From: Nocardia cerradoensis NBRC 101014
GTDB lineage: Bacteria; Actinomycetota; Actinomycetes; Mycobacteriales; Mycobacteriaceae
Reading direction: 5' to 3'
NCBI RefSeq assembly: GCF_000308535.1
Contig: NZ_BAFW01000005.1
Span: 1-64,000 of the forward strand
Length of the DNA stretch: 64,000 bases
A program made the position numbers and the translations under genes. Positions 9,307 through 19,942 of this stretch are shown one piece after another. Under the pieces are notes generated by a model. It did no database searches. It was not told where the DNA came from and saw only the letters and a program-made list of their open reading frames with translations. Numbering within the stretch: the first letter of the stretch is position 1; each line of letters opens with the position of its first letter.

Positions 9307-10626
9307 TCAGGCGTTCCACCAGGGGCGCAGCGGCACGTCCCAGGTCTGCTTGTCCCCGAGCTTCATCCCGAGCACCTGGTGCAGCTGCACCACGTTGCGC
9401 TCGAAGCCCAGCTGGGAACCGGCCATGTAGAGGCCCCACACCTTGGCCGTGCCCTCCCCGACCTCCGCGACGCACTCGTCCCAGTTCGCGACCAGGTTCT
9501 TGCACCATTCGTGCAGGGTCAGCGCGTAGTGCGGGCGCAGATTCTCCTCGTGCACCACCTCGAGCCCGACGTTCTGGATATCGGTGATGATGCGCCCGGA
9601 ACCGATCAGCTCGCCGTCCGGGAAGACGTAGCGGTCGATGAAGTCGCCGGCCTTCGTCGTGCGGGTGTTGTCGGGACGGGTGATGCAGTGGTTCAGGAAC
9701 AGGCCGCCGTCGCGCAGCTTGCTCTTGATGAAACCGAAGTAGCTCGGGTAGTTCTGCACCCCGATGTGCTCGGTGAGGCCGATCGAGGACAGCGCGTCGA
9801 AACCGGATTCGGCGATATCGCGGTAGTCGCTGTGGCGGACCTCGGCCAGGTCCTGCAGACCCTCCTCGACGATCTTGGCCTGCGCCCATTCGGCCTGTTC
9901 CTTGGACAGGGTGGCGCCGATGACCTCGACTCCGCGCCGGGCCGCGTAGCGGACCATGCCACCCCAGCCGCAGCCGATATCGAGAAGCCGATCGCCTTCT
10001 TTCAGCCGCAATTTCTCGAACACCAGGCGGTACTTGTTCTCCTGCGCCTCTTCGAGGGTCTGGTTCTCGTCGGCGTAGCAGGCACAGGTGTAGGTCATCG
10101 ACGGGCCGAGCACCAGTTCGTAGAACCGGTTGGATACGTCGTAGTGATGGTGGATCACCTCGGCGTCGCGGTTCTTCGAATGCCGCAGCCCCTCGAGCGC
10201 GATGCGCCGCCAGCGCGGCAGCGTCTCCTGCGGCGGCGGCGCGATCGGCTTGAGGGCGTCCCAGCCCAGCGAGCGCGCGATGGTGACCAGTGCCAGCGCC
10301 GACGGGCGCCGGAACTTCAGGTCGGTCATCGCCTTCAGGATGTCGTACGGGTCGCCCGGGTGGACGCCGTCGACCGCCATGTCACCGGAGATGTAGGCCC
10401 GCGCCATGCCGAGATCGCCCGGTGCGGTGGCGATGTAGTTGATACCCCGCGGCGTCGTGATCTCGAGGCTGAACTTCGAATCGTCGGGTCCGGTGCTGCT
10501 GCCGTCGTAGGCGGAGAACCGGATCGGGACGCCGCCGTCGACGAGCGTCTCGAAGATTTCGGCAATGCTGAGTTTCGTTCCCAGCTCCGAGAACGGGGGC
10601 AGCTGGGAATCCTTGAATGTCGTCAC
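9307..10626 (-). CDS. Cyclopropane-fatty-acid-synthase-family methyltransferase (TmsB-like)
   Basis: A 439-residue SAM-dependent lipid methyltransferase. The CFA-synthase signature HHYDVSNRFY is at about 160-169, and the SAM site LLDIGCGWGGM starts at about 214. It resembles M. tuberculosis Rv3720 by family and location. The GTG start overlaps the stop codon of the upstream FAD oxidase in a GTGA junction, so the two are translated together. CFA-type methyltransferase plus FAD reductase pairs of this kind (TmsB/TmsA, also called BfaB/BfaA) make 10-methyl branched fatty acids such as tuberculostearic acid: the methyltransferase makes a methylene intermediate on a phospholipid oleoyl chain. Assignment to 10-methylstearate rather than cyclopropane synthesis is inferred from this pairing. 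Confidence 0.85.
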   Translation of the reverse strand: MTTFKDSQLPPFSELGTKLSIAEIFETLVDGGVPIRFSAYDGSSTGPDDSKFSLEITTPRGINYIATAPGDLGMARAYISGDMAVDGVHPGDPYDILKAMTDLKFRRPSALALVTIARSLGWDALKPIAPPPQETLPRWRRIALEGLRHSKNRDAEVIHHHYDVSNRFYELVLGPSMTYTCACYADENQTLEEAQENKYRLVFEKLRLKEGDRLLDIGCGWGGMVRYAARRGVEVIGATLSKEQAEWAQAKIVEEGLQDLAEVRHSDYRDIAESGFDALSSIGLTEHIGVQNYPSYFGFIKSKLRDGGLFLNHCITRPDNTRTTKAGDFIDRYVFPDGELIGSGRIITDIQNVGLEVVHEENLRPHYALTLHEWCKNLVANWDECVAEVGEGTAKVWGLYMAGSQLGFERNVVQLHQVLGMKLGDKQTWDVPLRPWWNA

Positions 10627-12080
10627 TTGCGTTGCACCGCCTTCGAATACAAATCCAGCAAACGATGATCGGGGTCGTATCGTTTCTTCAGATTCGCGTA
10701 GTGATCGCCTCCGTAGAGGCGCGCGAAATCGTCTTCTGTGTAGTAGGAGTCCGAGTAGAGGGACTTGTGGCCGTCCAGGCGGGCGACCTCGTCCTCGATG
10801 GCGCGATTGGCCGCACCCTCGATCTGCCCGGGTTGTTTCGGCACCGCCGACCAGAAACCGACATTGACGTAGGTGCGATCCGGTTCCAGCGGGTACAGCG
10901 GCCACGGGCGCGACGGATCCTCGGGTTTTCCCGGTACTTCCGCACTGTCGCGCAGCCGCAGCGGGCACAGCCACAGCGGTTCGATCGGAATTTCGCGCAG
11001 GAACCAGTGCAGGAAATCGGCGGTGCGCTCGATCGGCACCTCGATGTCCTGCACCACGCGCTCCTGCGGCGGATTTCCCTTGCGCGCCTCGAGCTTGTCG
11101 CCGATGTTGTATTTGTGATCGAGCGCGATCAGCTTCCAATAGAAGCTCGAACGGCGGTACTTCTTCGGCCAGAACCGGCGGATCTTGGGATTCTGGGTGC
11201 CGAATGCCCGTGAGCACCAGAACCAGTCGGTGTCCCAGCGCCACAGATAGTCGTGGATGGTCAGCCGGTCGCGTTTGGGCTCGGCGCTGTCGTGCCGCAG
11301 GGACTGGTAGTAGATATCCATCCCGGTGTAGTCGCTGACCGGGCCGGGTTCGTCGGTCTGGCGGCCCAGGACGAGGTAGCTCTCCTCGGCGGTGAATACC
11401 GCGCCGTCGAGATAGTCGACCCGCTCGCCGTCGTAGCTGCGGTCGGTGACGATCTGTGCCATCACGGTTTCGAGTTCGCGCAGATCGTGGAAACGCACAT
11501 GGCGCAGTGCCACATACGGCTGCACCGATTCCAGCTCGATCTTCAGGCGAGTCGAATAGCCGAGCGTGCCATAGGAATTCGGGAAACCGCGGAACAGATC
11601 GGCGTATTCGCCGTCCGGGGTGGCGGTGATGATCTCGCCCGCACCGGTCAGCACATCGATCTCGAGGACGGATTCGTGCGGCAAACCGTTGCGGAACGAC
11701 GTCGATTCGATTCCCAGGCCGGTGACCGCGCCACCCAGCGTGATCGTCTTCAACTGCGGAACCACGAAGGGCGCCAGACCGTACGGCAGGGTGGCGGCGA
11801 CCAGATCCTCGTAGGTCGTCATACCGGCCACATCCGCGGTCTTAGTCTGGGGATCGACCGCGATCACCCGGTTCAGGCCCGAAACATCCAGTCCGGGTGC
11901 GGGGTTCTTCGCCCGGGCGCGAAACAAGTTCGACGTCTTTTTCGCCAACCGCACGTTGGCATCCGAAGGAATCGCACGATAGCTGGCGAGCAGACGCTCG
12001 ACACCTTCTCGGTGCGCGGCAAAACCTGATTCGCGTGCGGCCGGCGCGCGGCCGGCCTTCCCCAACAGACTCACTGCCAC
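10623..12080 (-). CDS. FAD-binding oxidoreductase, VAO/DHCR24-like (TmsA-like)
   Basis: A 485-residue flavoprotein of the vanillyl-alcohol-oxidase fold. The FAD pyrophosphate loop is seen as TLGGAVTGLGIEST at about 114-127, preceded by an N-terminal FAD half-domain (VSGLNRVIAVDPQTKTADV). The family includes plant DWF1, human DHCR24 and M. tuberculosis Rv3719. It is the first gene of a two-gene unit and overlaps the CFA-family methyltransferase by four bases (GTGA). In TmsA/TmsB-type systems the flavoprotein reduces the 10-methylene intermediate to the methyl group; that role here is inference from domain type and operon. Start is GTG at 12080, and a second GTG lies two codons further on. Confidence 0.82.
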   Translation of the reverse strand: MAVSLLGKAGRAPAARESGFAAHREGVERLLASYRAIPSDANVRLAKKTSNLFRARAKNPAPGLDVSGLNRVIAVDPQTKTADVAGMTTYEDLVAATLPYGLAPFVVPQLKTITLGGAVTGLGIESTSFRNGLPHESVLEIDVLTGAGEIITATPDGEYADLFRGFPNSYGTLGYSTRLKIELESVQPYVALRHVRFHDLRELETVMAQIVTDRSYDGERVDYLDGAVFTAEESYLVLGRQTDEPGPVSDYTGMDIYYQSLRHDSAEPKRDRLTIHDYLWRWDTDWFWCSRAFGTQNPKIRRFWPKKYRRSSFYWKLIALDHKYNIGDKLEARKGNPPQERVVQDIEVPIERTADFLHWFLREIPIEPLWLCPLRLRDSAEVPGKPEDPSRPWPLYPLEPDRTYVNVGFWSAVPKQPGQIEGAANRAIEDEVARLDGHKSLYSDSYYTEDDFARLYGGDHYANLKKRYDPDHRLLDLYSKAVQRK

Positions 12081-12574
12081 CCCCTGACGCTATCTCTCCT
12101 GGTTTCCCCCGGCCACCGCGAGGGTACCTATGGGCGCGATTCTTCACGCATATGTTGCATTGCGTTCGATCACCGGCCGCGCCCGCGCTTGTGGGTCATC
12201 CGCCCAGCTCGCGGACATGTTTCCGGGCAGAATCGTACGGCTGTGTGCCGCCTCTGGGTTTGTGACGAACCCGTCGAAATTCGTCGCCCGTCCCGGAACG
12301 AGCGTTCCGGTTCGGGGGCGAACGGATTCCGCCGAAGGCTGCCGATCGGCCGCCCGTCACGCCGCCGGCCCGTCCGTCTTCGAGTACCGATGATCGCGGA
12401 CCGTGCCCGCCGCCGATGCCGGTCGCTACCGCAGCGCCAGGAGTCCTCCGGCGACCGGTGAGACGACTGCTTGTGCATGCGGAAATGTGGGGGCAGTGCG
12501 CAGTCCGATCGGGAGAGCGCAGTCCGACAGGCAGAGCGCAGTGCGATGGCTCGAGCTCGGTGCTACGAAAATGC
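12081..12574. other. 494-base gap without a convincing gene
   Basis: This lies between two minus-strand genes and should contain the promoter of the FAD-oxidase/methyltransferase pair. Short open frames here have no coding signature or recognisable product. The only structured element seen is the 19-bp tandem repeat at 12498-12554. Confidence 0.5.
12498..12554. repeat. Three tandem 19-bp repeats
   Basis: Units begin at 12498, 12517 and 12536. The first 11 bases are GCGCAGTCCGA, GCGCAGTCCGA and GCGCAGTGCGA; the remaining eight bases of each unit vary. The array lies 20-77 bases downstream of the stop codon of the minus-strand membrane-protein gene. Confidence 0.7.
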
Positions 12575-13285
12575 TCAGCGCGACGGATAGCCGGGGCGCA
12601 CCCCATCGTGTCCGGCCGGCGGATAACCGGGCGGTGCCGGTGGGTAGCCCGGGGCCGGCGCGCCCGGCGCGAAATGTGGTGCGGCAGAAGGGTATTCCGC
12701 GTGACCAGCCGCCCCCGGGCGGGACGGATAGCCCGGTGGCGGCGGAGGATAGCCGGTTCCGGCGGGCGCGTAACCGGGCGCGGGATATCCGCCCGCACCG
12801 GACGGATAGCCGGGAGCAGGCGGGCCGGCCGGCGGACGGCCCCCGTTCGCGACGCCCGGATATGCGGGCGCGCCGGGCGGGGTGGAATGCGTCACCGGAT
12901 ACGCGGATCCGCCGGGTGGATAGGCGGCCGGGTTCGGGACCACCTGCATACCGGCCCTCGGGCCGAGACCGCCCGAGCGGCGCAGTTCCCCGGCCAGGAA
13001 CGCGCCCCCGCCGACGATCATCAACACGCCGAAGCCGAGCAGCAGCCAACCCGTCCGGGTGTTGTCCGACGCCTGCTCGTCCATCGAGCGGGTGGTGCGG
13101 TGGCCGTGTTTGTCCACCTCGACGCACTGGTCGCCGGACCGCATGGTTTCACCGCCGCAGTCGACCTTGCCGTGACTGTTCAGCATCGTGATCGCGCCCA
13201 CGATCATGACGACGCCGACGACCATCACGCCGACCCACTTGAGCACATTCTTGACACGGCGCGCGCCGACAGCGACGTTCGACAC
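12575..13285 (-). CDS. Two-TM membrane protein with a Pro/Gly/Tyr-rich C-terminal tail
   Basis: A 236-residue protein of unknown function. Two transmembrane helices are seen at about 14-35 and 78-101. They are separated by a short loop with two cysteines (VDCGGETM and DQCVEVD) that could form a disulfide outside the membrane. The last ~130 residues are a low-complexity tail rich in PGYP/APGY motifs. Such tails are common in actinobacterial membrane proteins facing the cytosol or wall, but no specific function follows. It is divergent from the SRPBCC gene at 13423. Confidence 0.75.
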   Translation of the reverse strand: MSNVAVGARRVKNVLKWVGVMVVGVVMIVGAITMLNSHGKVDCGGETMRSGDQCVEVDKHGHRTTRSMDEQASDNTRTGWLLLGFGVLMIVGGGAFLAGELRRSGGLGPRAGMQVVPNPAAYPPGGSAYPVTHSTPPGAPAYPGVANGGRPPAGPPAPGYPSGAGGYPAPGYAPAGTGYPPPPPGYPSRPGAAGHAEYPSAAPHFAPGAPAPGYPPAPPGYPPAGHDGVRPGYPSR

Positions 13286-13422
13286 CTCATCCCCCCGGGC
13301 GTAGCTGCGGGCAGAGCGAAACCGCGTCTGCCGGTCCGGAACTGCACCGGACGCGGCGTAGCATAGCCCCGCAGAACGGCTCGAATAAACCCGAACGACC
13401 CCGGATCGACTAGGAGCTCATT

Positions 13423-13857
13423 GTGGGACAGGTCAGTGCATCCAGCTCGACCGTCGTCGCTGCGGAACCGCAGCGTGCGCTGGAAGCGATCGCGGACTAT
13501 CAGGATGTGCGCCCCCGCATCCTGTCTTCGCACTACCACGACTACAAGGTGCTCGAAGGCGGAAAGGGCGCCGGAACCGTCGCCGAATGGACGCTGCAGG
13601 CGACGCAGAAGCGCTCCCGCAACGTCCACGCGGTCGTCTCGGTCTCCGATTCGATGGTGACGGAACGGGATTCGAATTCCACGCTGGTCACCACCTGGAC
13701 CGTCACCCCCTCGGGTGAGGGTTCGCAGGTGACGGTTCGCACCAGCTGGAAGGGTGCGGGCGGTGTCCCCGGCTTCTTCGAGGGCATCTTCGCCCCGCTC
13801 GGCCTGAAGAAGATCCAGGCCGAGGTCCTGGAAAACCTGAAGCGCGAGCTGAGCTGA
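13423..13857 (+). CDS. SRPBCC (polyketide cyclase/START-like) family protein
   Basis: A 144-residue helix-grip protein, expected to bind a hydrophobic ligand in a central cavity. The typical opening VSASSSTVVAAEPQRALEAI and the C-terminal long helix (FFEGIFAPLGLKKIQAEVLENLKREL) are present. It corresponds to M. tuberculosis Rv3718c by family, length and location. The GTG start has AGGAG at 13412-13416. No catalytic residues can be named. It is monocistronic, between a divergent membrane-protein gene and a long inverted repeat. Confidence 0.85.
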   Translation: MGQVSASSSTVVAAEPQRALEAIADYQDVRPRILSSHYHDYKVLEGGKGAGTVAEWTLQATQKRSRNVHAVVSVSDSMVTERDSNSTLVTTWTVTPSGEGSQVTVRTSWKGAGGVPGFFEGIFAPLGLKKIQAEVLENLKRELS

Positions 13858-13884
13858 ATTCTCGGCCTGCGCTTCGCTCCGGCG

Positions 13885-13976
13885 GGTTTCGGCCCCTGTG
13901 CCTCGATTTTTCCCTCCTCCGCTCAGTCGCTGCGCTCCCTCGCTCCGTCAGTCCAAAATCGAGGCGGGCCGAAACC
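13885..13976. repeat. Long inverted repeat with a 44-base loop
   Basis: The left arm at 13885-13910 (GGTTTCGGCCC, a 4-base insert CTGT, then GCCTCGATTTT) pairs with 13955-13976 (AAAATCGAGGC then GGGCCGAAACC): 22 perfect pairs with one 4-base bulge. The loop holds CGCTGCGCTCCCTCGCTCC-type sequence, a composition often seen in dispersed intergenic repeats of actinomycetes. It follows the SRPBCC gene and precedes a convergent one, so it may also end transcription. Confidence 0.7.
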
Positions 13977-14026
13977 ATTGGAAGTGCACCGCTCCGGGGG
14001 AGTGCTCGACTGCGCCCCCCAGCGGC

Positions 14027-14380
14027 TCAGTGCTGGTGGGCGATGTCGAACAGGTTGCCCTCGGGGTCGGCGAGGGTGACCCACTGCACGCCGAATTCGT
14101 CGAAATCGCCGATGTGTTCGGCGCCCAGCGAGACCGCCCGCTCGATCTGAGCGCGCCAGTCCGGTGCGCTCAGATCGAGGTGGACGACGTTCTTGCCCGG
14201 GGTCTTGTCGGGGACCCGGATGAACATCAGCGCCGTACCGCTGTCCTCACCGCGGCCGATCGAGGCGAAGTACTCGTTGGCGTCCGGGTCCACCGGCCGC
14301 TCCAGCAGCTGTGCGTAGAAGTTCGCCAAGGTGGCGGCGTCACGGCAGTCGAAGGTGACGGCGGCCAGACTGATCGACAT
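14027..14380 (-). CDS. VOC (glyoxalase/bleomycin-resistance-fold) family protein
   Basis: A 117-residue single-domain VOC protein: SISLAAVTFDCRDAATLANFYAQLL at the start and WVTLADPEGNLFDIAHQH at the end are the usual paired beta-alpha-beta-beta-beta motifs. The terminal Asp/Glu/His pattern may bind a metal. The start at 14380 is preferred because AGAGGA lies just upstream and the family begins here; an open extension upstream lacks support. It is the second gene of a likely unit with the MerR regulator ending 62 bases upstream, so it is probably controlled by it. Substrate unknown. Confidence 0.8.
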   Translation of the reverse strand: MSISLAAVTFDCRDAATLANFYAQLLERPVDPDANEYFASIGRGEDSGTALMFIRVPDKTPGKNVVHLDLSAPDWRAQIERAVSLGAEHIGDFDEFGVQWVTLADPEGNLFDIAHQH

Positions 14381-14442
14381 GAAATGTCCTCTCTTCGTGG
14401 GAAATTCGTGAATACGCGAGGCGCGTCGCGGCGTTCGCCCGA

Positions 14443-15264
14443 TCACGCCGATGCGATCGGCCAGCAGACCTCGGTGCGCTGCGCGGCGGGGTCGGCGCAG
14501 TCCTGCGGGCCGACCACGTAGATCTCGCGAATCGGCTCGCTCAGCGCGGTATCGTGTTCGGCCACATGCGAACCCAGCGCGCCGTAGGTGCGGTCGAAGT
14601 CGGTGAACGGTCCGGCATGAACCGCAATCGCGAAGCGGCGCTGCGGAAATCGGCGAACCGCGACCTCGCGGTGCCGGTCGAGGGCGTCACCCGGATCCGC
14701 TGCCAGCGGCGCGAACGCCACCACCTCGCCGATCTCGTTCTCGAAGAAGTCCGCCGAATACGTCGCCCCGCTCGGTCCGCCCGGCGCCACCCCCGCGACC
14801 GCGAGCACGTCGTACAGCCGGGGGAACGCCGCGCCGCACCATGCACCGATCTCCGCCCGCGACACCAGCGCGCGAATCGTCACCGCCGTGAACTCCGGAA
14901 CCAGGCGATACCGCACGTCGATCGGCGCGCCGGGTGACAGCAGCGCCCGCAGCGACGCCACCACATCGCGTGTCCGCAGCAACTCGGCTTCCATCCGCTC
15001 CAGATGCGCGGCCAGCGCCGCATCGCGGGTGGACCGATCCGGCGCGGCCAGGACCGCGCGGATCTGCGGCATCGGCATATCGAGGTCGCGCAGGCGGCGA
15101 ATCAGATGCGCCTGTTCCACCTGAGCGGTCGAATAGCGGCGATACCCCGAGCCGGGGTCGATGGACACCGGCTCGAGCAACTCGATCTCGTGGTAGTACC
15201 GCAGCGTTTTCACGCTGAGACAGGTGAGGCGGGAGAACTCGCCTATGGAGACTGTCGCGGGCAT
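14443..15264 (-). CDS. MerR-family transcriptional regulator with effector-binding (GyrI-like) domain
   Basis: A 273-residue regulator. Residues 1-75 form the MerR winged helix-turn-helix (IGEFSRLTCLSVKTLRYYHE, then YRRYSTAQVEQAHLIRRLRD), followed by the dimerisation coiled coil. The C-terminal ~150 residues have the GyrI-like effector fold (DVRYRLVPEFTAVTIRA, then FAIAVHAGPFTDFDRTYGALGSHV). Proteins of this plan bind hydrophobic drugs or lipids and twist promoters with long spacers. The start at 15264 gives the canonical N-terminus. The VOC gene follows in the same direction and is the likely target along with its own promoter. Confidence 0.88.
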   Translation of the reverse strand: MPATVSIGEFSRLTCLSVKTLRYYHEIELLEPVSIDPGSGYRRYSTAQVEQAHLIRRLRDLDMPMPQIRAVLAAPDRSTRDAALAAHLERMEAELLRTRDVVASLRALLSPGAPIDVRYRLVPEFTAVTIRALVSRAEIGAWCGAAFPRLYDVLAVAGVAPGGPSGATYSADFFENEIGEVVAFAPLAADPGDALDRHREVAVRRFPQRRFAIAVHAGPFTDFDRTYGALGSHVAEHDTALSEPIREIYVVGPQDCADPAAQRTEVCWPIASA

Positions 15265-15271
15265 GAGGACA

Positions 15272-15302
15272 AGCGAACACCCTCCAGCAACAGGAGAGTC
15301 AA
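15272..15302 (-). promoter_or_regulatory. MerR-type promoter/operator with a 19-bp spacer
   Basis: On the minus strand TTGACT (15302-15297) and TTCGCT (15277-15272) are separated by 19 bases. The spacer region holds the dyad ACTCTCC / GGAGGGT (arms 15299-15293 and 15285-15279, 6 of 7 pairs, 7-base gap). This over-long spacer with a central dyad is the hallmark of MerR-activated promoters and lies directly upstream of the merR-like gene. Confidence 0.7.
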
Positions 15303-15305
15303 GTC

Positions 15306-15935
15306 CTACTGCTCCGTGAGGGCGAACGTCAGCAGCAGCGTGGTCTGGAAGAACCCTCTCCACCAGGAGTAACCGAACCAGACGCCGGGAGTCACCTGGC
15401 GGATCTCGTCGAGGATCTGCGGTGTGATCGAAGGGCGGTAGTCCAGTAGCCAGGCCGGTCGGCCGTCCAGGCGGGCGGGCCCGGAATAGACGTCGGCGGG
15501 GAAACCCTCGATACCGGCCGCGGTGACGCGGTTGGTGAGGGTGCCGCCGTCGGGGCCGGTGGAGAAGTTCTTGCCGATCCAGAACGGCGGCGCCACCGCC
15601 TCCATCACCGGCGGCCGCGTCACCCAGCCGTTGGTCACCCCGGTCGGCACATCGCCGCGGGGTGCGTCCAGGAAGATCTGGTCCTGCTGTTCGGCCGAAC
15701 AGTGGTTGTGCAGCGCGTCGATCGTCGCCGCCGGATCGTCGGTGTAGAGCACGCAGCCCCCGCCGTAATCGGTATCCGCCGAGGCGGCCGGGGCCAGGAC
15801 GGCGGACCCGAGCCCCAGGACGGCGATCGCGACGACGGCCGTCAGTGCCGAGCCCCGCCGCATGCGACGAGGCGCGGGTGCGGACGGGGTGTGCGCAGGT
15901 GCGAAAGACATGTGTTGATCTTGATCCCGATACAT
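15306..15935 (-). CDS. Secreted protein of unknown function
   Basis: A 209-residue protein with a cleavable signal peptide: a basic segment (RRMRRGS), a hydrophobic core ALTAVVAIAVLGLGSAVLA, and a likely cut after APAASA. The mature ~165 residues have two cysteines (GGGCVLY and NHCSAEQ) that may pair, and they are rich in aromatic residues (WLLDYRPS, WFGYSWWRGFF). The start at 15935 is chosen because GGAGG precedes it by seven bases; MSFAPAH, eight codons later, is an alternative. No family was recognised. It ends 41 bases before the divergently read MerR promoter region and is monocistronic. Confidence 0.72.
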   Translation of the reverse strand: MYRDQDQHMSFAPAHTPSAPAPRRMRRGSALTAVVAIAVLGLGSAVLAPAASADTDYGGGCVLYTDDPAATIDALHNHCSAEQQDQIFLDAPRGDVPTGVTNGWVTRPPVMEAVAPPFWIGKNFSTGPDGGTLTNRVTAAGIEGFPADVYSGPARLDGRPAWLLDYRPSITPQILDEIRQVTPGVWFGYSWWRGFFQTTLLLTFALTEQ

Positions 15936-16081
15936 AACCGGCCTCCACCGGATTGGCCCGACCCGTGTGCCGACATCCGGCCCAGTTCCGATGGTAAAGC
16001 CGCCGGGCCGGGCCGGTACCGGGCTGGATCCGAACGTGACTACGCTGGTGCACATCCGCATCCCGCAGAGAGGACATCCCC

Positions 16082-16420
16082 GTGGAGCCTGGTGGACAGC
16101 TCGATATGCAGGCCCTGCTCGCGCAGGCGCAGCAGATGCAGCAGGCGGTGATGGCCGCGCAGGCCGAAATCGCCGCCACCGATGTGACGGGTGAGGCCGG
16201 CGGCGGTCTGGTGCGGGTGACGATCAAGGCCAGTGGCGAGGTGCAGTCGCTGCAGATCGATCCGAAGGTGGTCGATCCCGAAGACGTGGAGACGCTGCAG
16301 GATCTGGTTGTGGGGGCGGTCAACAACGCGATGGCCAACGCGCAGCAGCTGGCCGCCGAGAAACTGGGTCCGCTCGCGGGCGGCATGGGCGGCGGTTCCG
16401 TGCCCGGCCTGCCGTTCTGA
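16082..16420 (+). CDS. ebfC: YbaB/EbfC nucleoid-associated protein
   Basis: A 112-residue member of the YbaB/EbfC family of small dimeric DNA-binding proteins. The N-terminal amphipathic helix ([24 protein letters not shown]), the beta-strand core [21 protein letters not shown] and the helix [23 protein letters not shown] are the conserved parts, with a Gly-rich tail. It starts at GTG with AGAGAGGA upstream. It ends 21 bases before recR, the widely conserved ebfC-recR pairing (M. tuberculosis Rv3716c-Rv3715c). Confidence 0.93.
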   Translation: MEPGGQLDMQALLAQAQQMQQAVMAAQAEIAATDVTGEAGGGLVRVTIKASGEVQSLQIDPKVVDPEDVETLQDLVVGAVNNAMANAQQLAAEKLGPLAGGMGGGSVPGLPF

Positions 16421-16441
16421 GCGGCCCGATAGGACGAATCC

Positions 16442-17050
16442 GTGTATGAGGGTCCGGTCCAGGATCTGATCGACGAACTGGGGAAACTGCCCGGCGTCGG
16501 TCCGAAGAGCGCCCAGCGCATCGCCTTCCATCTGTTGTCGGTCGAGCCGCCGGAGATCGATCGGCTGCAGTCGGCGCTGCAGAAGGTGCGCGACGGTGTG
16601 CGGTTCTGCGCGGTCTGCGGCACCGTCTCCGACGGAGAGTTGTGCCGCATCTGCGCCGACCCGCGCCGGGACCGGACCATGATCTGCGTCGTCGAGGAAC
16701 CCAAGGACGTCCAGGCCATCGAGCGCACCCGCGAATTCCGCGGCCGCTACCACGTGCTCGGCGGTGCGCTGGACCCGCTCTCAGGGATCGGCCCGGATCA
16801 GCTGCGCATTCGAGAGTTGTTGGCGCGCATCGGAAATCAGGAGGACGGCGTCGATGTCACCGAGGTGATCATCGCCACCGATCCCAATACCGAGGGCGAG
16901 GCGACGGCCACCTATCTGGTGCGGATGCTGCGGGACTTCCCGGGCCTGTCGGTCACCCGGCTCGCCTCCGGTCTGCCGATGGGTGGCGACCTGGAATTCG
17001 CCGACGAACTGACCCTGGGCCGGGCCCTGTCGGGGCGGCGAACACTCTGA
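16442..17050 (+). CDS. recR: Recombination mediator protein RecR
   Basis: A 202-residue RecR that works with RecO/RecF to load RecA on gaps. It has the N-terminal helix-hairpin-helix ([20 protein letters not shown]), a four-cysteine zinc finger (Cys56, Cys59, Cys68, Cys71), a Toprim domain ([16 protein letters not shown], then [18 protein letters not shown]) and the C-terminal Walker-B-like segment ([26 protein letters not shown]). Full length for the family. GTG start 21 bases after ebfC, so it is translated from the same message. Confidence 0.96.
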   Translation: MYEGPVQDLIDELGKLPGVGPKSAQRIAFHLLSVEPPEIDRLQSALQKVRDGVRFCAVCGTVSDGELCRICADPRRDRTMICVVEEPKDVQAIERTREFRGRYHVLGGALDPLSGIGPDQLRIRELLARIGNQEDGVDVTEVIIATDPNTEGEATATYLVRMLRDFPGLSVTRLASGLPMGGDLEFADELTLGRALSGRRTL

Positions 17051-17078
17051 CGTCGCGGGAGGCGCCGATCGGAACGTC

Positions 17079-17106
17079 CGTCAGAAGGTCTCGTCAGAAG
17101 GTCCCG

Positions 17107-17115
<9 letters not shown>
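17079..17115. repeat. Three tandem copies of a gene 3' end (13-bp period)
   Basis: CGTCAGAAGGT occurs at 17079-17089, 17092-17102 and 17105-17115. On the minus strand each copy reads ACCTTCTGACG, the last two codons plus stop of the gene ending at 17107. The copy at 17105-17115 is the coding one; the other two lie downstream of the stop. Confidence 0.85.
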
Positions 17116-19751
<2,636 letters not shown>

Positions 19752-19777
19752 TCCGCGCAACCCGCTCGACAGCCGGG

Positions 19778-19808
19778 ACCGCCCACCGCCGGGAAGGCGG
19801 TGGGCGGT
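19778..19808 (+). terminator. Terminator after leuA
   Basis: A perfect 13-bp stem, ACCGCCCACCGCC (19778-19790) with its complement at 19796-19808, and a 5-base loop, 26 bases past the leuA stop. TGTTCTG follows. Confidence 0.8.
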
Positions 19809-19942
19809 GTTCTGCGCCAACCCGTCCGGCACGGGGTGCGGCCCCTGTTCACCGGGGGACTCGTATTCGTCCAGCGTGCTAGCGTTGTGGCGCATTGGCC
19901 GCGAGCTCTCTGCTCGAACTCTGTCGAGCAGATGGGGGAAAC

